A stretch of 8,099 nucleotides of DNA from contig CAJWLI010000061.1 in assembly GCA_913043075.1 (NCBI GenBank), positions 1 to 8,099 of the forward strand. Direction: 5' to 3'. A program made the position numbers and the translations under genes. This document shows positions 1 through 5,474 of the stretch, piece after piece. The first letter of the stretch is position 1. Every line of letters begins with the position of its first letter. Source of the stretch: an uncultured Gammaproteobacteria bacterium (GTDB lineage: Bacteria; Pseudomonadota; Gammaproteobacteria; Pseudomonadales; Azotimanducaceae). The notes beneath the pieces are model-generated. The model ran no database searches. It was not told the origin of the DNA and saw nothing but the letters and a program-made list of their open reading frames with translations.

Positions 1-99
1 AATGAGGGCAAGGTTGCGGAGTTTGGAACTGAAAAAGAATTGCTTTCTAACCGGGGTCTCTATCATAAGCTGCATCAGCTGCAATTTCAGGACAAATAG
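1..99 (+). CDS. msbA: MsbA-like lipid A export ABC transporter, C-terminal end (partial)
   Basis: The window opens inside a reading frame of 32 sense codons ending in TAG at 97-99; the start lies upstream of the window. The visible peptide contains EFGTEKELL, then RGLYHKLHQLQF and a short DK tail. This matches the end of the ATPase domain of MsbA (family pattern: ERGTH..LL, then G.YA.LH..QF). MsbA is an inner-membrane homodimeric exporter that flips lipid A-core across the membrane using ATP. No Walker or signature motif is in view, so the call rests on the C-terminal signature alone; another exporter of the same ABC family is possible. The last 53 nt are antisense to the end of the DUF1853 gene on the other strand. 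Confidence 0.75.
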   Translation, partial: NEGKVAEFGTEKELLSNRGLYHKLHQLQFQDK

Positions 100-937
100 A
101 TGAGGCTTGCGCCTCCCAGTCTTTAGAGACAACGAATCCCCTAGAGAGTTCGTTTCTCTCACCATTTATTATCGCGACATGGCTAGTGAAGATACTAGCG
201 CATCTATCTTTTAATTCATCAAAGCTAATCATTTCTTCCGTATCGATGGTTTTTAACTGTGCAAGCCATTCTCTTTTTTCGAGCAATTTAAAAGATGAGT
301 TTTTCAGCTCTTTGTGAGAATCAAGCTCTTCCCAGCGCAACCACCAGCCTTTTTCATGCGAGAGATTGATATCTTTAGGAAACTCAAAACGCGACATCTT
401 AAACATTTTGTAGGGATGGAAGAGTCTCCCTTTAAATATAATCCGTCGACTATCTATTTTGATGTCTTTTTGTTCGAGGATTCTTTTAGCATCTGGGGTG
501 TCTCCCAATCTGATCTGTCGGTTTTCCAGCGAGTCTAATTTTCTCTCGAGCGTGTCCCGGGGGTTAGGGCCAATCCAGTGACCTATATTTGTTCTATCTC
601 CGATTCCCAAGAAAAACTTAACTGCTATCTCCCAATGCTCTATCAAGTTTTCGTTGCGGACTATTAGGTCGAACTCTCCAAGTGTGCGCGCATTGCTGCG
701 CACAACAAGGTTACGTGCTAAAAGTGCTAATTTTGGTTCTTGCTCGATCCAATCGTGGAGAGTCTTTTCAAAGTACAGCCCTAATTTCTGGTTTGGATTC
801 GAAGACTCTGATCCAAAAGCTTTCACTTCCCAATCCCTAAACCAATCTACCTCAGGCCAAATGTTATCTTTTGAGGAGATCAAGGGTGGGCTTTTGACAG
901 CCCATACAATGTTGTTTGATTCCAGATTTCTATTCAT
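47..937 (-). CDS. DUF1853 family protein, putative PD-(D/E)XK-like fold
   Basis: 296 aa from an ATG at 935-937; the codon just upstream in frame is TAG, so the ORF cannot extend further, although no good Shine-Dalgarno is seen. Family hallmarks visible are SPPLI (16-20), LGLYFEKTLHDWI (52-64), LLARNLVVR (72-80), RTLGEFDLIV (84-93), HWEIAVKF (101-108) and WIGPNPRDTLERKL (121-134). These match DUF1853, an uncharacterised family common in Gammaproteobacteria, usually of about this length. The helix followed by D90 and then E103...K107 resembles a PD-(D/E)XK nuclease core; this is inference and no nuclease activity is known to me. The family-like part appears to end near GFVVSKDW (267-274). The last 22 residues are extra and largely antisense to the msbA end. 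The gene is transcribed divergently from the hydrolase-selD pair. Confidence 0.85.
   Translation of the reverse strand: MNRNLESNNIVWAVKSPPLISSKDNIWPEVDWFRDWEVKAFGSESSNPNQKLGLYFEKTLHDWIEQEPKLALLARNLVVRSNARTLGEFDLIVRNENLIEHWEIAVKFFLGIGDRTNIGHWIGPNPRDTLERKLDSLENRQIRLGDTPDAKRILEQKDIKIDSRRIIFKGRLFHPYKMFKMSRFEFPKDINLSHEKGWWLRWEELDSHKELKNSSFKLLEKREWLAQLKTIDTEEMISFDELKDRCASIFTSHVAIINGERNELSRGFVVSKDWEAQASSICPEIAADAAYDRDPG
102..115. terminator. Small GC-rich hairpin just after msbA stop (weak terminator candidate)
   Basis: GAGGC (102-106) and GCCTC (111-115) form a 5-bp stem with a TTGC loop, beginning 3 nt after the msbA TAG. It is followed by only a short TCTTT a few bases later, so an intrinsic terminator is possible but weak. 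It lies inside the DUF1853 coding sequence on the other strand. Confidence 0.25.
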
Positions 938-940
938 CTA

Positions 941-968
941 TTTACGAGTCTTAAAGAGAGGGTATGAT
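941..968 (+). promoter_or_regulatory. Putative sigma70 promoter for the hydrolase-selD unit
   Basis: TTTACG (941-946) and TATGAT (963-968) are separated by 16 nt. The -10 matches consensus at 5 of 6 positions and the -35 at 4 of 6. Predicted transcription starts around 975, leaving a leader of about 35 nt before the ATG at 1010. It sits in the 72-nt gap shared with the divergent DUF1853 gene. For that gene only a weaker TTGAAA / CATCAT pair with 17-nt spacing is seen on the opposite strand. Confidence 0.45.
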
Positions 969-1009
969 GGGTCTTAAGTAAACCTTTTTCAAACCCACAG
1001 AGGTAAAAA

Positions 1010-1897
1010 ATGAGCATAAGGGCGAGCCTGATTTCTTTTTTTCTCCGGCGAACGGTAAGAAAGACTATGTCAAATTTTGTGGATCCTATTTCCGTGCGCG
1101 CTCGTTTTTCGAGTTCCCCTAAAAAACTCTCCGCAAAGGTGATGAGCGAGAGAGTTGAGTCAGGAGGAGTCTCCGGGTCATGGCTCTGGAAAAAAAATGC
1201 AGATACTTCCAAAGTTGTTTTGTATCTGCATGGTGGTGGTTACGTCTTCGGTGGCTATGGAAGCCACGGCGAAATTGCCTCAGAAATGGCAGATCTTGTG
1301 GGAGGACGCGTTCTACTTCTAGAGTATCGATTGGCTCCAGAGCATCCTTTTCCTGCAGCTTTTGAGGACGCTCTTTCGTCCTATCGATGGCTACTAGATA
1401 AAGGATATAAGTCTGAAGATATATTTCTAGCGGGTGATTCTGCAGGTGGAGGCTTGTCTGTGTCTCTTCTTTTAGCACTGAAAAAAAATGGGTTGCCGTT
1501 ACCAAAAGCCGTTTGCCTTTTCTCACCTTGGGTTGATTTGACCTGCGCGGCAGCATCCATAGAGAGCAATGCATCATCTGACTGCATGCTCTCGCCTGGC
1601 GCACTGGAACGATTCAGAAAGCACTACCTAGGAGACACAGATCCTAGTGACGAGCGCGCCTCTCCAATTTTCGGGGACCTCTCCGGGTTGCCACCAACTT
1701 ATGTAGCTGTTGGAAGCGGAGAGATTCTTCTTGACGATTCTAAGCAATTAGTTGCTAAAATAAGATCATCTGGTGGGACTGCAGAATTATCTGTCTGGCG
1801 CAACATGCCCCACGTATTTCCAATATTGTCGAGTGTTATCCCTGAAGGCAGGTTAGTTCTGAAAGAATTTACCGCTTTCAAAGATGCTCACGCATAA
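1010..1897 (+). CDS. Alpha/beta hydrolase, HSL (family IV) esterase/lipase
   Basis: 295 aa, ATG at 1010 with AGAGGT at 999-1004 as ribosome binding site. The oxyanion-hole motif HGGGYVFGG begins at H74 and YRLAPEHPFPAA spans 106-117. The nucleophile elbow GDSAGG (142-147) gives S144 as nucleophile, SPW.DL is at 172-177, and GLPPTYVAVGSGEILLDDS ends near 244. The catalytic His is H268 in MPHVF. This is the hormone-sensitive-lipase group of carboxylic ester hydrolases, which typically cleave short-chain esters; the substrate cannot be read from sequence. The acid of the triad probably falls on E238 (aligned to the family's DPL.DE motif) or on D242/D243. The N-terminal 40 residues are basic and amphipathic, like the cap region of this family; no cleavable signal peptide is evident. 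The stop codon is 11 nt before selD, whose SD overlaps it, so the two are probably co-transcribed and perhaps translationally coupled. Confidence 0.9.
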   Translation: MSIRASLISFFLRRTVRKTMSNFVDPISVRARFSSSPKKLSAKVMSERVESGGVSGSWLWKKNADTSKVVLYLHGGGYVFGGYGSHGEIASEMADLVGGRVLLLEYRLAPEHPFPAAFEDALSSYRWLLDKGYKSEDIFLAGDSAGGGLSVSLLLALKKNGLPLPKAVCLFSPWVDLTCAAASIESNASSDCMLSPGALERFRKHYLGDTDPSDERASPIFGDLSGLPPTYVAVGSGEILLDDSKQLVAKIRSSGGTAELSVWRNMPHVFPILSSVIPEGRLVLKEFTAFKDAHA

Positions 1898-1902
1898 GGT
1901 GG
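1896..1902 (+). promoter_or_regulatory. Shine-Dalgarno fixing the GTG start of selD
   Basis: AAGGTGG overlaps the last two bases of the hydrolase TAA stop (1895-1897) and lies 6 nt before GTG at 1909. No in-frame ATG occurs before the FAD-binding GGGHTH motif, so GTG is the only sensible start. The overlap with the upstream stop suggests translational coupling. Confidence 0.65.
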
Positions 1903-1908
1903 AAAGCA

Positions 1909-4062
1909 GTGAATAGGTTTCCTTTAGCTAGAGATTTAGTTTTGGTTGGGGGTGGTCATACTCACATCCTTTTGCTTAAAAAATTTGCGATGAACCCGGT
2001 TGAGGGAGTGAGGATCACCCTGGTTAGTCCGAGGGGATCGGCCACTTACTCGGGCATGATTCCAGGCTACATTGCAGGACATTATGATCTTGACGCGGTC
2101 CAGATAAATTTAAGAGCTCTTTGTCGTTATGCTGGAGCAGACTTCTTAGAAAGTGAAGTTGAAGGAATCGATCTTCTGAATGACAGTGTTGTTATGGCCG
2201 GCCGTCCTAGCCTGCGTTTCGACGCGGTGTCTTTGGACATAGGAAGTGGGAAGCGTGCCGACCTTTCTGAAGTTCAGGGGAGCGGTATTTCAATTAAGCC
2301 TATCAATGACTTCATCTCCTCTTGGCCGTCCCTAATAAAGAGGATTCGTGACGGAAAGATAAAAAAGTTAGGAGTAGTTGGGGCAGGGGCCGCGGGGATT
2401 GAAGTCGCTTTAGCGCTAGAACATCGAATTCGATGTGGGGTTTCTGAAACACCTTGCTCAATTAGTTTAATTTCCTCGACTAGTAAAATTTCAGAGAAAT
2501 ACAATTTTTTCGTAAGACGAAAACTGGAAAATTATCTCTCTAGAAAAAATATAAGAATCCATCGGGACTTCAAAGCGGTGGGATATGACGGTTCGACTCT
2601 GTTTTCCTCAAAGGGTGTCAGCATACATCTAGACGAAGTCTTGTGGGCGACTGATTCGAATTCGCATGGCCAATCCTTTGCGACCGATCTTGAGACTGAC
2701 CCTCAGGGTTTCATAGCAATTCGAGATACTCTTCAAAGCGTATCCAGAGAAAATGTTTTTGCAGTTGGAGATTGCGCAACTTCCATTAATAATCCATATC
2801 CAAAATCAGGGGTCTACGCAGTAAGACAGGCCCCGATTCTTTTCCACAACGTGAGAGCATTTCTTTTGGGGAAGAAATTAAAATCCTTTCGGCCCCAAAA
2901 AAGAGTTCTGTCCCTTCTTTCCCTTGGAGAACGCAGAGCAATTGCGTCAAAAGGCGGGTTTTACTTCGATGGAAGGTTAGCGTGGAAGTGGAAAGATTGG
3001 ATTGATCGGAGGTTTATGAAAACGTTTTATAGCTTGCCGGAGATGCAAGTCGAAGAACCAAACTCCCTGGTTGGGGAATTCGAATCAAAAATGTTTTGTG
3101 GGGGCTGCGGTTCGAAAGTAAGCGCTGATACGTTGAGCGAAGTGCTCAATAAGGTCATGGGAAATAAAGCTCCGAAAGGTGATGCGGCAGTCATTGAGAT
3201 CCCGGAAGGGAAAGTTCTGCTTCAGTCGGTAGATCATTTCCGTTCTTTCCTAAACGATCCTTACACACAAGCGCGCATAGCGCTTTGTCACGCTATGTCC
3301 GATGTTTATGCATGCGGGGGGAACCCGGTATCGGTGCTCGCTAGTATTACTTTGCCTTTCAGTAAGCCAGAAATCAGCCAAGATTATCTTTCTCAATTGG
3401 TTCACGGGATTTTATATCAATTGGAGAAGGACAATGCAGAACTGATCGGTGGACACACTTCGGAAGGTGAGGAGCTCAGCATTGGGTTTACTGTCAATGG
3501 TTTAGCAGAACCGAACCGATTGAGAGAGAAAAAGGTAATTGAGCCGGGACTCGCTATCGTTCTGACGAAACAGTTGGGAGTAGGTGCGATTTTTGCCGCG
3601 GATATGCAGCACAAGAGCAAGGCGGAGTGGGTTCATGAGGCAATCAAATCCATGTTGGTTTCCAATCGTCTTGCGTCCGAACTAGCAACTGATTTCGGAG
3701 TCAGGTCATGCACAGATATAACCGGTTTTGGCTTGGCGGGTCACCTGCTGGAGATGATTGGTCCGGGGGTGGGTGTAGAGGTAGATTTGGACAAGATTCC
3801 ATGCCTTCCTGGTTCGCTTGAAGTGATAAATGGGTTGAAAATACGAAGTAGTCTTCATGATGCAAATAAGAAAGCCTCCAAGTTAGGAGTCTTACAGGAA
3901 AAATCCGAAATTTTGTTCGACCCTCAAACGTCTGGGGGCCTTGTTTTGGCGGTAGAAAAATCTAGAGCCTTAGAGATGATAAGCTCCCTTCATCAGTGGG
4001 GCTACTATCATGCTGCTATCATTGGAGAGTCGATTCCAGAGAGTTGCCTGAGAGTGAAATAG
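1909..4062 (+). CDS. selD: Selenide, water dikinase (SelD) fused to N-terminal NAD(P)/FAD oxidoreductase domain
   Basis: 717 aa, GTG start. Residues 1 to about 385 form an NDH-2-like pyridine-nucleotide-disulfide oxidoreductase domain: FAD-binding VLVGGGHTH (11-19), YSGMIPGYIAGHY (47-59), second Rossmann motif GVVGAGAAGIE (155-165) and the FAD-contacting VFAVGDCA (283-290). Residues from about 392 to 717 are a complete SelD, which makes selenophosphate from selenide and ATP for selenocysteine and 2-selenouridine synthesis. The active-site motif is GGCGSK with C400 and K403, corresponding to E. coli C17 and K20; Ser replaces the second Cys, which is not essential in E. coli. Metal/ATP-binding acids are D425 (GDAAV), D442, D450 (NDPY) and D603 (DITGFG); GGHTSEGEEL spans 514-523. 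Such fusions are known in other bacteria, and the flavoprotein half is proposed to help supply reduced selenium; that role is inference. No selA, selB or mnmH lies in view. Confidence 0.95.
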   Translation: MNRFPLARDLVLVGGGHTHILLLKKFAMNPVEGVRITLVSPRGSATYSGMIPGYIAGHYDLDAVQINLRALCRYAGADFLESEVEGIDLLNDSVVMAGRPSLRFDAVSLDIGSGKRADLSEVQGSGISIKPINDFISSWPSLIKRIRDGKIKKLGVVGAGAAGIEVALALEHRIRCGVSETPCSISLISSTSKISEKYNFFVRRKLENYLSRKNIRIHRDFKAVGYDGSTLFSSKGVSIHLDEVLWATDSNSHGQSFATDLETDPQGFIAIRDTLQSVSRENVFAVGDCATSINNPYPKSGVYAVRQAPILFHNVRAFLLGKKLKSFRPQKRVLSLLSLGERRAIASKGGFYFDGRLAWKWKDWIDRRFMKTFYSLPEMQVEEPNSLVGEFESKMFCGGCGSKVSADTLSEVLNKVMGNKAPKGDAAVIEIPEGKVLLQSVDHFRSFLNDPYTQARIALCHAMSDVYACGGNPVSVLASITLPFSKPEISQDYLSQLVHGILYQLEKDNAELIGGHTSEGEELSIGFTVNGLAEPNRLREKKVIEPGLAIVLTKQLGVGAIFAADMQHKSKAEWVHEAIKSMLVSNRLASELATDFGVRSCTDITGFGLAGHLLEMIGPGVGVEVDLDKIPCLPGSLEVINGLKIRSSLHDANKKASKLGVLQEKSEILFDPQTSGGLVLAVEKSRALEMISSLHQWGYYHAAIIGESIPESCLRVK
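2421..2436. repeat. 16-bp perfect palindrome inside selD
   Basis: ACATCGAATTCGATGT is perfectly self-complementary and lies in the coding sequence of the oxidoreductase half, near residues 171-176. About one perfect 16-mer palindrome is expected per 65 kb by chance, so it is mildly unusual in an 8-kb window but may be coincidence. No second copy was noticed. Confidence 0.4.
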
Positions 4063-4077
4063 ACTAGAGCCCGCGCG

Positions 4078-4091
4078 CCTTTTGAAAAAGG
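4078..4091. terminator. Weak hairpin in the selD/oxidoreductase convergent spacer
   Basis: The 91-nt spacer 4063-4153 contains CCTTT (4078-4082) and AAAGG (4087-4091), a 5-bp stem with a TGAA loop, 16 nt after the selD stop. On either strand there is no proper T tract behind it, so it is at best a poor bidirectional terminator. I see no small gene or other signal in this spacer. Confidence 0.2.
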
Positions 4092-4153
4092 AGTAATTCA
4101 AACCGCCTATCTCAAGAATAAACTTGTAGGGAAAAACTCCAGGCATTTAAAGT

Positions 4154-5335
4154 CTAATGCAACACCTTAAATTCTATTTCCTTATTACTTAGTCTTTCAA
4201 TTAGTACATCTCCCAAGCCTACCGCTGGGGTAAGCACTCCTCCATATTCGCTTCCACCAGGTAACTCATTTGACCTAGCCAAAGAAAGAGCCGATTCACA
4301 CACGAGCTTAGCAGTAGATTTGTATCCGGGATCTCCTGAACCATACATAGAGCAAATCTTTCTTTCATTGTCTTCAGCGTAAGCTACGAAAGTGGCTCTG
4401 AACCATCCTTTGTCTTGTGTTTCTTGACTGGGACCTTCACCCGGTTTCGGTAGCAAAGGCCTGACTAGTCGCTTCAATGGAGTAGCCAGAACAAGAAATG
4501 CAATGATTGAACCGTATGAGGCCAGTCTAGCCATTCTCTTAGTCGAAAATAAACCATGCTCACCAAAGGTGAAATTAGTTCCATAGGATTTCTGATTCTG
4601 TTCCATTAAAGCTACAGATCTTCTAACAACTCTTGTATTGGCTATAGCCATCATGCCTATCCCAGACCAACCATCTATTCCGTCAACCTGCTCTATAACA
4701 AAGCCGTCTTTAGATTTTTGTCGTTGTTCTTCGGACACAGATTCCTCAGGATTTAACACAAAAGGGTCTCTCATTTCTTTAGTCAGTCCATCCATAGTAA
4801 AAATTGTTTCAGTTGTGCCGCCTGAAGCTCCGCCTTGAGCCTCGTGATAGACATCAACTCTAGTCACCGGCTTATTGAATTGGGAGATAGTAAAAAAGGC
4901 TCCCAGGTCGGAAGGTATAGAATCATACCCGCAAGAAGGAATAATTCTTATGCCCTTAGAGGCTGCTTCGGAATGATGTTTATCAATTAATCCTCTAACC
5001 CAATGATTTTCTCCAGTTATATCTGTGTAGTGAGCTCCTTCTTCAACACATGCTTGCACGAGTAGAGAACCATATCTTGCAAAAGGACCTGCTGTTGATA
5101 AAACAACTTTCGTTTGACTGGCCAATGATTTTAAGGACTCTAGATCGTCACCGTGAGCAACAATGACATCGCATTCTAGTTCAAAGTCAGATTTGACTTG
5201 TTCTAACTTATCTTTATTTCTACCTGCCACAGCCCAGGCTAAATCTCTGTAATTATCTCTAAAATACTTACAGCATATTTTCCCTGTAAATCCGGTTGCA
5301 CCATAAAGAATTATTCCGTATTTTTTTTTTATCAT
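4154..5335 (-). CDS. Saccharopine dehydrogenase-like NAD(P)-binding oxidoreductase (putative trans-acting enoyl reductase family)
   Basis: 393 aa from the ATG at 5333-5335. A longer version using TTG at 5360-5362 would add 9 residues but has no SD, and the best promoter would start transcription at about that point, so I prefer the ATG; its own SD-like AGGA is 13 nt away. The N-terminal Rossmann fold shows YGIILYGATGFTG (6-18), AGRN (37-40), STAGPFARYG (80-89) and DITGE (105-109), then PSCGYDSIPSDLG (133-145). A hydrophobic stretch around 274-286 (SIIAFLVLATPL) may touch the membrane. GDPGY.STAKL..E.AL lies at about 334-350. This is the group that includes mycobacterial trans-acting enoyl reductases and eukaryotic SCCPDH-like proteins rather than true lysine-pathway saccharopine dehydrogenases. 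The substrate is unknown, probably an unsaturated lipid or acyl intermediate (inference). It stands alone, convergent with selD and divergent from sppA. Confidence 0.85.
   Translation of the reverse strand: MIKKKYGIILYGATGFTGKICCKYFRDNYRDLAWAVAGRNKDKLEQVKSDFELECDVIVAHGDDLESLKSLASQTKVVLSTAGPFARYGSLLVQACVEEGAHYTDITGENHWVRGLIDKHHSEAASKGIRIIPSCGYDSIPSDLGAFFTISQFNKPVTRVDVYHEAQGGASGGTTETIFTMDGLTKEMRDPFVLNPEESVSEEQRQKSKDGFVIEQVDGIDGWSGIGMMAIANTRVVRRSVALMEQNQKSYGTNFTFGEHGLFSTKRMARLASYGSIIAFLVLATPLKRLVRPLLPKPGEGPSQETQDKGWFRATFVAYAEDNERKICSMYGSGDPGYKSTAKLVCESALSLARSNELPGGSEYGGVLTPAVGLGDVLIERLSNKEIEFKVLH
5321..5330. repeat. Homopolymeric A10/T10 tract in the start region of the oxidoreductase gene
   Basis: Ten consecutive T on the plus strand read as A10 on the coding strand, covering the end of codon 2 and codons 3-5 (I-K-K-K) right after the ATG at 5335. 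Runs of this length are prone to polymerase slippage; a change of one base would frameshift the gene at its start. Confidence 0.8.
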
Positions 5336-5367
5336 ATGTTCAGTATTTTCCTGCTTTTCCAAAGGTT

Positions 5368-5396
5368 ATTATGGCTTTATCATTTTCTGTCTACAA
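5368..5396 (-). promoter_or_regulatory. Putative sigma70 promoter for the saccharopine dehydrogenase-like gene
   Basis: Read on the minus strand, TTGTAG (5396-5391) and CATAAT (5373-5368) are separated by exactly 17 nt. The -10 matches 5 of 6 consensus positions; the -35 keeps only TTG. Transcription would begin near 5361, which argues against translation from the TTG at 5362-5360 and favours the ATG at 5335. Confidence 0.45.
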
Positions 5397-5423
5397 AAAA
5401 GGAAAGTTAAAGAAGGGAAGTTT

Positions 5424-5450
5424 TTAACCTCGTAACTAAGTTCTTATTAA
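5424..5450 (+). promoter_or_regulatory. Weak candidate promoter for sppA
   Basis: TTAACC (5424-5429) and TATTAA (5445-5450) are 15 nt apart, each matching consensus at about 4 of 6 positions. Spacing is shorter than ideal. The region is very AT-rich, so alternatives exist; the real promoter is likely somewhere in 5400-5460. Confidence 0.2.
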
Positions 5451-5474
5451 ATCACATATATTTAGGAAGTACCT

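Noticed and set aside
654..977. A 107-codon plus-strand open frame antisense to the DUF1853 gene
   Set aside because: The opposite strand carries strongly family-like sequence; this frame has no domain and no ribosome binding site.
934..1212. A 92-codon minus-strand open frame spanning the divergent promoter region
   Set aside because: It overlaps both the start of the hydrolase gene and the intergenic promoter, and its translation resembles no family I know.
1189..1490. Two A8 runs (1190-1197 and 1481-1488), each followed by ATG, in the hydrolase gene
   Set aside because: Both simply encode Lys-Lys-Asn (AAA AAA AAT) in an intact esterase; no SD precedes the internal ATGs in a useful frame.
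1119..1604. A 161-codon open frame on the minus strand inside the hydrolase gene
   Set aside because: It is fully antisense to a clearly identified esterase, its translation shows no recognisable domain and is rich in Arg, His and Gln as expected for a shadow frame.
3091..3130. Possible selenocysteine codon at the SelD active site, as in some SelD proteins
   Set aside because: The active-site codon is TGC (C400), the reading frame has no internal TGA, and I saw no hairpin that would be needed for selenocysteine insertion.
4063..4153. Strong terminator or small RNA expected between the convergent selD and oxidoreductase genes
   Set aside because: Only a 5-bp stem is present, with no T tract and no promoter-like pair, so no RNA gene can be supported.
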